Assembly: GCA_035048495.1 (NCBI GenBank)
Contig: CM068549.1
Span: 9,224,000 to 9,287,999 of the forward strand
Source of the DNA: Euptelea pleiosperma
Taxonomy: Eukaryota; Streptophyta; Magnoliopsida; Ranunculales; Eupteleaceae
Direction: 5' to 3'
DNA length: 64,000 bases
Shown: positions 47,901 to 60,600 of the stretch, one piece after another
How the letters are laid out: each line of letters opens with the position of its first letter
Position numbering within the stretch: position 1 is the first letter of the stretch
The notes under the pieces: generated by a model
Databases searched by the model: none
Seen by the model: only the letters and a program-made list of their open reading frames with translations
What the model was told of the DNA's origin: nothing
Program-made: the position numbers and the translations under genes

Positions 47901-48915
47901 CGAAAATTGGGCAAACGAGGTTGAAATCTCTGGAAACTTCTTCTAACACTTCAAACGTGTTGAAACAAATGTGTTGGAAGAGACGGGGTCAAATGCCAAG
48001 GTTGGGTTAGAAAACTATAGTCATTTGTATATTTAGGCATTTAGGATTTAGAATAGAAATCAACTTCGGGACTTCGACGCCCAAATCGGGATGACGAGGT
48101 CAGAATCTCCCAAAACTTCTTCCAAGACGTCTAACTTATTAAAACAAATGTTTTAAAAGAGACATGGTCAAATTCTGAGGTCGGGTTAGAAAATTATACT
48201 CATTTGTAGGTTTAGGCATTTAAGACTTATAACTGAAATCCATTTCGGGTCTTCGAAGCCAAAATTGGGCAAACGAGGTCAGAATCTCCCAAAACTATTT
48301 CCAACACTTCAAACGTATTGATACAAATGTGTTGAAAGAGACGGGGCAATATTTCGAGCTCGGGTTAGAAAACTATAGTCATTTGTAAGTTTTGGCATTT
48401 AGGAGTTAGAACTGAAATCTATTTTGGGAGTTCGACGCCCGAATTTGGCAAACGAGGTTGGAATCTTTGGAAACTTCTTCCAACACTTTAAATGTATTGA
48501 AACAAATGTGTTGGAAAACACGGAGTCAAATTCTGAGGTTGGGTTAGAAAATTATAGTCATTTGTAAGTTTAGGCATTTAAGAGTTAGAACTGTATTCCA
48601 TTTTGGGACTTCGACGCCGAAATTGGGCAAACGAGGTCCGAATCTCACAAAACTTCTTCCAACAATTCAAACGTGTTGAAACAAATGTGTTGGAAGAAAC
48701 GGGGTCAAAATCCTCGGTCGGTTTAGAAAACTATAGTCATTTGTAGGTTTAGACATTTAAGACTTACAACTGAAATCCATTTCGGGACTTCGACGCCCAA
48801 ATCAGGCGAACGAGGTCGGAATCTCCTGAAACTTCTTCCAACACTTCAAACGTATTTAAACGAATGTGTTGGAAGAGACGGGGTGAAATTCTGAGGTCGG
48901 GTTAGAAAATTATAG
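44991..48915 (+). repeat. Higher-order repeat copy 2 (3,925 bp)
   Basis: It is the direct tandem partner of copy 1. At several diagnostic sites it agrees with copy 3 rather than copy 1, for example GAATCTCCTGAACCTTATTC near 45789 and 51820. Confidence 0.88.
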
Positions 48916-49999
48916 TCATTTGTAAGTTTAGGCATTTAAGAGTTAGAACGGATATCCATTTCGGGACTTCGACGCCCAAATTGGGCAAACGAGGTTGGAA
49001 TCTCTACTTCTTCTAACACTTCAAACGTGTTGAAACAAATGTGTTGAAAGAGACATGGTCAAATTCTGAGGTCAGCTTAGAAAACTATAGTCATTTGTAC
49101 GTTTAGGCGTTGAAGAGTTCGAAGTGAGATCCATTTCGGGATTTCGACGCCCAAATCGGGCGAACGAGGTTGGAATCTCTCGAAGCTTCTTCCAACACTT
49201 TAAATGTATTTAAAAAATTGTGTTGGAAGAGACGGGGTCAAATTCCGAGGTCGGGTTAGAAAATTATTGTCATTTGTAGGTTTAAGCATTTAAGACTTAG
49301 AATTGAAATCTGTTTCCGGACTTCGATGCCCAAATCGGGCAAACGAGGTCAGAATCTACCGAAACTTCTTCCAACTTTCCAACGTATTGAAACAAATGTG
49401 TTGGAAGAGACGGGGTTAAATTCCAAGGTCGGGTTGAAAACTATAGTCATTTGTAAGTTTAGGCATTTAAGATTTAGAACTGAAATCAATTTCGAGACTT
49501 CGACGCCCAAATCAGGTGAACGAGGTCGGAATCTCTCGTAACTTCTCCCAACACTTTAAACGTATTAAAACAAATCTGTTGGAAGAGACGGGGTCAAATT
49601 CCGAGGTCGGGTTAGAAAATTATAGTCATTTGTACGTTTAGGCATTTAAGACTTAGAACTGAAATCCGTTTCACGACTACGATGCCCAAATCGGGCAAAC
49701 GAGGTCGGAATCTCCGGAAACTTCTTCCAACACTTCAAATGTATTGAAACAAATGTCTTCGAGGAGGCATGGTCAAATTCTGAGGTCGGGTTCGAAAATT
49801 ATAGTCATTTGTCAGTTTAGGCACTTAAGAGTTAGAACTGAACTCCATTTCGGGACTTCGACGCGTAAATTGGGAAAACGAGGTCAGAATCTTCAGAAAC
49901 TTCCTCCAAGAGACGGGGCCAAATTCATAGGTCGGTTAGAAAACTATAGTCATTTGTAGGTTTAGGCATTTAAGACTTAGAACTGAAATCCATTTCGGG

Positions 50000-52900
50000 A
50001 CTTCGACGCCCAAATCGGGCAAACGAGGTCGGACTCCCCCGAAACTTCTTCCAACACTTCAAATGTGTTGAAACAAATGTGTTGGAAGAGACGGGGTCAA
50101 ATTCCGACGTTCGGTTGGGTGATTGTAGTCATTTGTAGGTTTAGGCATTTAAGAATTAGAACTGATATCCATTTCGGGACTTTGACGCCCAAATTGGGCA
50201 AACGAGGTCGGAATCTCTTGAAACTTCTTCCAACACTTCAAATGTATTTAAACAAATGTGTTGGAAGTAATATGGTCAAATTTCGAGGTCAGCTTAGAAA
50301 ACTATAGTCATTTGTAGGTTTAGGCAATGAAGAGTTAGAAATGAAATCCATTTCGGGACCACGACGCCCAAATTGGGGGAACGAGGTCGGAATCTCCCAA
50401 AACTTAATCCAACACTTTAAACGTAATGAAACAAATGTGTTGGAAAAGACGGAGTCAAATTCCGAGGTCGGGTTAGAAAATTATAGTCATTTGTAGGTTT
50501 AGCATTTAAGACTTAGAATTGAATCCGTTTTGGGACTTTAACGCCCAAATCGGGCAAATGAGGTCAGAATCTCCTGAAACTTTTTCCAACACTTCAAATG
50601 TGTTGAAACAAATGTAATGAAAGAGACGAGGTCAAATTCCGACGATCGGTTGGGAGATTGTAGTCATTTTTAGGCTTAAGCATTTAAGAGTTAGAACTGA
50701 AATCCATTTCGGGACTTCGACGCCTAAATAGGGCAAACGAGGTCGGAATCTCCCAAAACTTCTTCCAACACTTCAAACGTGTTGAAACAAATGTTTTTGA
50801 AGAGACGGGATCAAATTCCTAGGTCGGGTTAGAAAACTATAGTCATTTCGAGATTTAGGCATTTAAGACTTAGAACTGAAATCCATTTTGGGACTTCGAC
50901 GCCTAAATATGGCAAACATGGTCGGAATGTCCCGAAACTTTTCCCAACACTTCAAACGTATTGAAACAAATGTGTTGGAAGAGACGAGGTCAAATTCCGA
51001 GGTCTGGTTACAAAACTATAGTCATTTGTAAGTTTAGGCATTTAAGAGTTAGAACTGAAATCTATTTCGGGACTTCGACGCCTAAATTACGCAAACGAGG
51101 TCAGAATCTCCCGAAACTTCTTCCAACACTTCAAACGTATTGAAACAAATGTGTTGGAAGAGACGGGGTCAAATTCCGAGGTCAGGTTAGAAAATTATAG
51201 TCATTTGTAGGTTTAGGCATTTAAGACTTAGAACAGAAATCCATTTCGGGACTTCGACGCCCAAATCGGGCAAACGAGGTCGGAATCTCCCGAACCTTCT
51301 TCCAACACTTCAAATGTTTTAAAACAAATGTGTTGGAAGAGACGGGGTCAAATTCCTAGGTCGGGTTGGAAAACTATAGTCATTTGTAGGTTTAGGCATT
51401 TAAGACTTAGAACCGAAATCCATTTCGGGACTTCGACGCCCAAATCGTGAAAAGGAGGTCGGAATCTCCTGAAACTTCTTCCAACACTTCAAACGTATTA
51501 AAACAAATGTGTTGGAAGAGACGGGGTCAAATTCCGAGGTCGGATAAGAAAATTATAGTCATTTGTAAGTTTAGGCATTTAAGAGTTAGAACTGAATTCC
51601 ATTTCGGGACTTCGACGCCTAAATTGGGCAAACGAGGTCAGAATCTCCCGAAACTTCTTCCAACACTTCAAACGTATTGAAACAAATGTGTTGGAAGAGA
51701 CAGGGTCAAATTTTGAGGTTGGGTTAGAAAATTAGTCATTTGTAGGTTTAGGCATTTAAGACTTAGAACTGAAATCCATTTCAGGACTTCGACGCCCAAA
51801 TCGGGCAAACGAGGTCGGAATCTCCTGAACCTTATTCCAACACTTCAAATGTTTTGAAACAAATGTGTTGGAAGAGACGGGGTCAAATTCCTAGGTCGGG
51901 TTTCATTTGTAAGTTTAGGCATTTAAGACTTAGAACTGAAATCCATTTCGGGACTTCGACTCCCAAATCATGCAAAGGAGGTCGGAATCTCCCGAAACTT
52001 CTTCCAACACTTCAAACGTATTCAAACAAATGTGTTAGAAGAGACGGGGTCAAATTTCGAGGTCGGGTTTAAAAATTATAGTCATTTGTAAGTTTAGGCA
52101 TTTAAGAGTTAGAACTGAACTCCATTTCGGGACTTCGACGACTAAATTGGGCAAACGAGGTCGGAATCTCCCGAAACTTCTTCTAATACTTCAAACGTAT
52201 TGAAACAAATGTGTTGGAAGAGACGGGGTCAAATTCCTATGTCGGGTTAGAAAACTATAGTCATTTGTAGGTTTAGGCATTTAAGACTTAGAACTGAAAT
52301 CCATTTCGGGACTTCGACGCCCAAATCGCGCAAACAAGGTCAGAATCCCCAGAAACTTCTTCCAATACTTCGAATGAGTTGAAACAAATGTGTAGGAAGA
52401 GATGGGGTTAAATTCTGACGTTCGGTTGGGAGATTGTAGTCATTTGTAGGTTTAAGAATTTAAGAGTTAGAACTAAAATCCATTCCGGGATTTCGACGCC
52501 CAAATTAGGCAAACGAGGTCGGAATCTCCCGAAACTTCTTCCAACACTTCAAACGTGTTGAAACAAATGTGTTAGAAAAGACGGGGTCAAATTCTGATGT
52601 TCGTTTGGGAGATTGTAGTCATTTATATGTGTTGGCATTTAAGAGTTACAACAAAAATCCATATCGGGACTTCGAGGCCAAAATTGGGCAAACGAGGTCA
52701 GAATCTCTCGAAACTTCTTCCAACACTTCAAACGTATTGAAACAAATGTGTTAGAAGAGACGGGGTCAAATTCTGAGGTCGGGTTAGAAAATTATAGTCA
52801 TTTGTAGGCTTAGGCATTTAAGAGTTAGAACTGAAATCCATTTTGGGACTTCGACGCCCAAATTGGGCAAACGAGGTCGGAATCTCCCGAAACTTCTTTC

Positions 52901-53696
52901 AACACTTCAAACGTATTAAAACAAATGTGTTAGAAGAGACGGGGTCAAATTCCTAGGTCGGGTTAGAAAACTATAGTCATTTGTAGGTTTAGGCATTTAA
53001 GAGTTAGAACTGAAGAACATTTCGGGACTTCGACGCCCGAATCGGTCAAACGAGGTCAGAATCTCCCGAAACTTCTTCCAACACTTCAAACGTATTGAAA
53101 CAAATGTGTTGGAATAGACGGGGTCAAATTCCGAGGTCGGGTTAGAAAATTATAGTCATTTGTAGGTTTTGACAATTAAGACTTAGAATTGAAATCCATT
53201 TCGAAACTTCGACGCCCGAATCGGGCAAACGAGATCGGAATCTCCCGAAACTTCTTCCAACACTTCAAATGTGTAGAAACAAATGTGTTAGAAAAGACTG
53301 GGTCAAATTCTGACGTTCGTTTAGGAGATTGTAGTCATTTATATGTGTTGGCATTTAAGAGTTACAGCAAAAATCCATTCCGGGACTTCGACGCCTAAAT
53401 TGGGCAAACGAGGTCGGAATCTCCCGAAACTTCCTCCGACACTTCAAACGTATTGAAACAAATGTGTTGGAAGTGACGGGGTCAAATTCCAAGGTTGGGT
53501 TAGAAAACTATAGACATTTGTAAGTTTAGGCATTTAAGAGTTAGAATTAAAATCCATTTCAGGACTTCGACGCCTAAATTTGGCGAACGAGGTCGGAATC
53601 TCCCAAAACTTCTTCCAGCACTTTAAATGTATTGAAACAAATGTGTTGGAAGAGACGGGGTCAAATTCTGAGGTCGGGTTAGAAAATTATAGTCAT
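50000..53696 (+). repeat. Higher-order repeat copy 3 (offset 9,956 bp from 40044-43740)
   Basis: It matches 40044-43740 at a constant offset, and from about 51022 also matches copy 2 at offset 6,031. The left junction is near 50000. At the right junction (about 53690) the sequence switches to a copy of 49623 to about 50030 at offset 4,067. Confidence 0.85.
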
Positions 53697-56599
53697 TTGT
53701 ACGTTTAGGCATTTAAGACTTAGAACTGAAATCCGTTTCACGACTACGATGCCCAAATCGGGCAAACGAGGTCGGAATCTCCCGAAACTTCTTCCAACAC
53801 TTCAAATGTATTGAAACAAATGTCTTCGAAGAGGCATGGTCAAATTCTGAGGTCGGGTTCGAAAATTATAGTCATTTGTCAGTTTAGGCACTTAAGAGTT
53901 AGAACTGAACTCCATTTCGGGACTTCGACGCGTAAATTGGGAAAACGAGGTCAGAATCTTCAGAAACTTCTTCCAAGAGACGGGGCCAAATTCATAGGTC
54001 GGTTAGAAAACTATAGTCATTTGTAGGTTTAGGCATTTAAGACTTAGAACTGAAATCCATTTCGGGACTTCGACGCCCAAATCGGGCAAACGAGGTCGGA
54101 ATCTCCCGAAACTTCTTTTAACACTTCAAACGTGTTGAAACAAATGTGTTGGAAGAGACAGGCTCAAATTCAAAGGTCGGGTTAGAAAAATATATTCATT
54201 TGTAGGTTTAGGCATTTAAGATTTAGAACTGAAATCCATTTCGGGACTTCGATGCCCAAATCGGGATGATGAGGTCAGAATCTCCCGAAACTTCTTACAA
54301 CACGTCAAACGTATTAAAACAAATGTGTTGGAAGAGACATGGTCAAATTCTGAGGTTGGGTTAGAAAATTATAGTCATTTGTAGGTTTAGGCATTTAAGA
54401 CTTAGAACTGAAATCCATTTCAGGACTTCGACGCCCAAATTTGGCAAACGAGGTCAGAATCTCCAGAAACATTTCCAACACTTTAAACGTATTGAAACAA
54501 ATGTGTTGAAAGAGACGGGGTCAAATTCCAAGGTCGGGTTAGAAAACTATAGTCATTTGTAAGTTTAGGCATTTAAGAGTGAGAACTGAAATCCATTTTG
54601 GGACTTCGACGCTCAAATTGGGCAAACTAGGTCGGAATCTCTCGAAACTTCTTTCAACACTTCAAACATGTTGAAACAGATGTGTTGTAAGTAGACTGAG
54701 TCAAATTCCTAGGTCGGGTTAGGAAACTATAGTCATTTGTAGGTTTAGGCATTTAAGAGTTTGAACAAAAATCCATTTTGGGACTTCGACCACCAAATCG
54801 TGCAAACGATTTCGGAATCTCCCGAAACTTATTCCAACACTTCAAACATATTGAAACGAATGTCTTGGAAGAGATGGGGTCAAATTTCGAGGTCAGGTTC
54901 GAAAACTATAGTCATTTGTAAGTTTAGGCATTTAAGAGTTAGAACTGAACTCTATTTTCGGACTTCGACGCCTAAATTGGGTTAACGAGGTCGGAATCTC
55001 CAGAAACTTCTTCTAACACTTCAAACGTATTGAAACAAATGTGTTGGAAAAGACGAGGTCAAATTCCTAGGCCGGGTTAGAAAACTATAGTCATTTGTAG
55101 GTTTAGGCATTTAAGACTTAGAACTGAAATCCATTTCGGGACTTCGACGCCCAAATCGCGCAAACGAGGTCGGAATCGCCTGAAACTTCTTCCAACACTT
55201 CAAATGTGTTGAAACAAATGTGTAGGAAGAGACGGAGTTATATTCCGACGTTCGGTTGGGAGATTGTAGTCATTTGTAGGTTTAAGAATTTAAGAGTTAG
55301 AACTAAAATAAATTCCAGGATTTCGACGCCCAAATTAGGCAAACGAGGTCGAAATCTACCAAAACTTCTTCCAACACTTCAAACGTGTTGAACCAAATGT
55401 GTTGGAAGAGACGAGGTCAAATTCCGACATTCAGTTAGGAGATTGTAGTCATTTGTAGGTTTAGACATTTAAAAGTTAGAACTGAAATCCATTTCGGAAC
55501 TTCGACGCCCAAATTGGGCAAACGAGGTCAGAATCTCCCGAAACTTCTTCCAACACTTTAAACGTATTGAAACAAATGTGTTGGAAGAGACATTGTCAAA
55601 TTCCGAGGTCGGGTTAGAAAATTTTAGTCATTTGTAGGTTTAGGCATTTAAGACTTAGAATAGAAATCCATTTCAGGACTTCGATGCCCAAATTATGCAA
55701 ACGAGATCGGAATCTCCCGTAACTGTTTCCAACACTTCAAACGTATTGAAAGAAATGTGTTGGAAAAGACAGGGTCAAATTCCGAGGTCGGGTTAGAAAA
55801 TTATACTCATTTGTAAGTTTAGGCATTTAAGAGTTAGAACTGAACTTCATTTCAGGACTTCGACGCCTAAATTTGGAAAACGAGGTCAGAATCTCCTGAA
55901 ACTTGTTTCAACACTTCAAACGTATCGAAACAAATGTGTTGGAAGAGAGGGGACCAAATTCCTAGGTCGGGTTAGAAAACTATAGTCATTTGTAGGTTTA
56001 GGCATTTACGACTTAGAACTGAAATCCATTTCGGGACTTTGACGCCCAAATCGGACAAACGAGGTCGAAATCTCCCGAAACTTCGTCCAACACTTCAAAC
56101 GTATTCAAACAAATGTATTGAAGAGACAGGGTCAAATTCTGAGGTCGGATTAGAAAATTATAGTCTTTTGTAGGTTTTGGCAATTAAGACTTAGAACTGA
56201 AATCCATTTCGAGACTTCGACGCCAGAATCAGGCAAACGAGGTCGGAATCTCCCGGAACTTCTTTCAACACTTCAAATGTGTTGAAACAAATATGTTAGA
56301 AAAGATGGGGTCAAATTTCGTCGTTCGTTTGGGAGATTGTAGTCATTTATATGTGTTGGCATTTAAGAATTAGAACTGATATCTATTTCGGGACTTCGAC
56401 GCCCGAATCGGGCCAACGAGGTCGGAATCTCCCGAAACTTCTTCCAACACTTCAAATGTTTTGACACAAATGTGTTGGAAGCGACGGGGTCAAATTCCTA
56501 GGTCGAGTTAGAAAATTATAGTCATTTGTAAGTTTAGGCATTTAAGACTTAGAACTGAAATCCATTTCAGAATTCGACGCCAAATCGGGCAAACGAGGT

Positions 56600-57650
56600 C
56601 GGAATCTCCCGAAACTTCTTCCAACACTTCAAACGTATTGAAACAAATGTGTTGGAAGAGACGAGGTCAAATTCTGAGGTCGGGTGAGAAAATTATAGTC
56701 ATTTGTAGGTTTAGGCATTTAAGACTTAGAACTGAAATCCATTTCGGGACTTTGACACCCAAATCGCAAAAACGAGGTCGGAATCTCCCGAAACTTCTTC
56801 CAACACTTCAAATGTGTTGAAACAAATGTGTAGGAAGAGACGGGGTTAAATTCTGACATTCGGTGGGGAGATTGTAGTCATTTGTAGGTTTAAGAATTTA
56901 AGATTTAGAACTAAAATCCATTCCGGGATTTCGACGCCCAAATTAGGCAAACGAGGTCGGAATCTCTCAAAACTTCTTCCAACACTTCAAACGTGTTGAA
57001 TAAAATGTGTTAGAAAAGACGGGGTCAAATTTCGACGTACGTTTGGGAGATTGTAGTCATTTATATGTGTTGACATTTAAGACTTACAACTGAAATCCAT
57101 TTTGGGACTTCGACGCCTAAATCAGGCGAACGAGGTCGGAATCTCCCGAAACTTCTTCCAACACTTCAAACGTATTGAAACAAATGTGTTGGAAGAGACG
57201 AGGTCAAATTCTGAGGTCGGGTGAGAAAATTATAGTCATTTGTGGGTTTAGGCATTTAAGACTTAGAACTGAAATCCATTTCGGGACTTCGACGCCCAAA
57301 TCGCGCAAACGAGGTCGAAATCTCCCGAAACTTCTTCCAACACTTCAAATGTGTTGAAACAAATGGGTAGGAAGAGACGGGGTTAAATTCCGACATTCGG
57401 TGGGGAGATTGTAGTCATTTGTAGGTTTAAGAATTTAAGATTTAGAACTAAAATCCATTCTGGGATTTCGACGCCCAAATTAGGCAAACGAGGTCGGAAT
57501 CTCTCGAAACTTCTTCCAACACTTCAAACGTGTTGAATAAAATGTGTTAGAAAAGACGGGGTCAAATTTTGACGTTCGTTTGGGAGATTGTAGTCATTTA
57601 TATGTGTTGACATTTAAGAATTACAACAAAAATCCATTTCGGGACTTCGA
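56600..57650 (+). repeat. Local three-monomer duplication (537 bp)
   Basis: The stretch from about 56600 to 57110 is repeated at 57137 to about 57650, offset 537 bp or 3 x 179. The mixture of standard and GACATTCGGTGGGGAGATTG-type monomers appears in the same order in both copies. Confidence 0.75.
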
Positions 57651-60600
57651 CACCTAAATTGGGCAAACGAGGTCAGAATCACCCGAAACTTCTTCAAACA
57701 CTTCAAACGTATTGAAACAAATGTGTTGGAAGAGACGGGGTGAAATTCCGAGGTCGGGTTAGAAAATTATAGTCATTTGTAGGTTTAGGCATTTAAGAGT
57801 TAGAACTGAAATCCATTTCGGGACTTCGACGCCCGAATCGGGCAAACGAGGTCGGAATCTCCCGAAACTTCTTCCAACACTTCAAACGTACTGAAACAAA
57901 TGTGTTGGAACAGACGGGGTTAAATTCTGAGGTCAGGTTAGAAAATTATAGTCATTTGTAGGTTTTGGCAATTAAGACTTAGAACTGAAATCCATTTCGA
58001 AACTTTGACGCCCGAATCGGGCAAACGAGGTCGGAATCTCCCGAAACATCTTCAAACAATTCAAATGTGTTGAAACAAATGTGTTAGAAAAGACGGGGTC
58101 AAATTCTGACGTTCGTTTGGGAGATTGTAGTCATTTATATGTGTTGGAATTGAAGAGTTACAACAAAAATCTATTTCGGGACTTCGACGCCTAAATTGGG
58201 CAAACGAGGTCAGAATCTCCCGAAACTTCTTCCAGCACTTTAAACGTACTGACACAAATGTGTTGGAAGTGACGGGGTCAAATTCCAAGGTCGGGTTAGA
58301 AAACTATAGTCATTTGTAAGTTTAGGCATTTAAGAGTTAGAACAAAAATCCATTTCAGGACTTCGATGACTAAATTTGGCGAACGTGGTCAGAATCTTCC
58401 GAAACTTCTTCCAGCACTTTAAACATATTAAACCAAATGTGTTGGAAGAGACGAGGTCAAATTCTGAGGTCGGGTTAGAAAATTATAGTCATTTGTAGGT
58501 TTAGGCATTTAAGACTTAGAACTGAAATCCGTTTCGGGACTTCGACGCCCAAATCGGGCAAACGAGGTCGGAATCTACCGAAACTTCTTACAACACTTCA
58601 AATGTGTTGAAACAAATGTGTTGGAAGAGACGGGGTCAAATTCCGACGTTCAGTTGGGAGATTGTTATCATTTGTAGGTTTACGCATTTAAGAGTTAGAA
58701 CTGAAATCCATTCTGGGATTTCGACGCCGAAAATTGGGCAAACGAGGTCAAAATCTCTGGAAACTTCTTCTAACACTTCAAACGTGTTGAAACAAATGTG
58801 TTGGAAGAGACGAGGTCAAATTCCAAGGTCGGGTTAGAGAACTATAGTCATTTGTAGGTTTAGGCATTTAGGATTTAGAACTGAAATCCATTTCGGGACT
58901 TCGACACCCAAATCGGGATGATGAGGTCAGAATCTCCCGAAACTTCTTCCAAGATGTCTAACTTATTAAAACAAATGTTTTGGAAGAGACATGGTCAAAT
59001 TCTGAGGTTGGGTTAGAAAATTATAGTCATTTGTAAGTTTAGGCATTTAAGACTTATAACTGAAATCCATTTTGGGACTTCCACGCCAAAATTGGGCAAA
59101 CGAGGTCGGAATCTCCCGAAACTATTTCCAACACTTCAAACGTATTGATACAAATGTGTTGAAAGAGACGGGGTGAAATTCTGAAGTCGGGTTAGAAAAC
59201 TATAGTCATTTGTAAGTTTTGGGACTTGGACGCCCAAATTTGGCGAACGAGGTCGGAATCTTCTAAAACTTCTTCCAACACTTTAAACGTATTGAAACAA
59301 ATGTGTTGGAAAAGACGGAGCCAAATTCTAAGGTCTGGTTAGAAAATTATAGTCATTTGTAAGTTTAGGCATTTAAGAGTTAGAACTGTATTCCATTTCT
59401 GGACTTCGACGCCCAAATTGGGCAAACGAGGTCCGAATCTCTCAAAACTACTTCCAACACTTCAAACGTGTTGAAACAAATGTGTTGGAAGAAACGGGGT
59501 CAAAATCCTAGGTCGGGTTAGAAAACTATAGTCATTTGTAGGTTTAGGCATTTAAGACTTACAACTGAAATCCATTTCGGGACTTCGACGCCCAAATCAG
59601 GCGAACGAGGTCGGAATCTCCCAAAACTTCTTCCAACACTTCAAACATATTGAAACGAATGTGTTGAAAGAGACGGGGTGAAATTCTGAGGTCGGGTTAG
59701 AAAATTATAGTCATTTGTAAGTTTAGGCATTTAAGAGTTAGAACGGATATCCATTTCGGGACTTCGACGCCCAAATTTGGCAAACGAGGACGGAATCTCT
59801 ACTTCTTCCAACACTTCAAACATGTTGAAACAAATGTGTTGAAAGAGACATGGTCAAATTCTGAGGTCAGCTTAGAAAACCATAGTCATTTGTACGTTTT
59901 GGCATTGAAGAGTTCGAAGTGAGATCGATTTCAGGATTTCGACGCCCAAAACGGGCGAACGAGGTCGGAATCTCTCGAAGCTTCTTCCAACACTTTAAAC
60001 GTATTTAAACAATTGTGTTGGAAGAGACCGGGTCAAATTCCGAGGTCGGGTTAGAAAATTATAGTCATTTGTAGGTTTAGTCATTTAAGACTTAGAACTG
60101 AAATTTGTTTCTGGACTTCGACGCCCAAATCGGGCTAACTAGGTTAGAATCTCCTGAAACTTCTTTCAACACTTCAAACGTATTGAAACAAATGTGTTGG
60201 AAGAGACGGGGTTAAATTCTGAGGTCGGGTTGAAAACTATATTCATTTGTAAGTTTAGGCATTTAAGATTTAAAACTGAAATCCATTTCGAGACTTCGAC
60301 GCCCAAATCGGGGGAACAAGGTCAGAATCTCTCAAAACATCTCCCAACACTTTAAACGTATTAAAACAAATCTGTTGGAAGAGATGGGGTCAAATTCTGA
60401 GGTCGGGTTAGAAAATTATAGTCATTTGTACGTTTAGGCATTTAAGACTTAGAACTAAAATCCGTTCCAGGACTACAACGCCCAAATTGGGCAAACGAGG
60501 TCAGAATCTCCCGAAACTTCTTCCAACACTTCAAATGTATTGAAAGAAATGTGTTCGAAGAGACATGGTCAAATTCTGAGGTCGGGTTTGAAAATTATAG

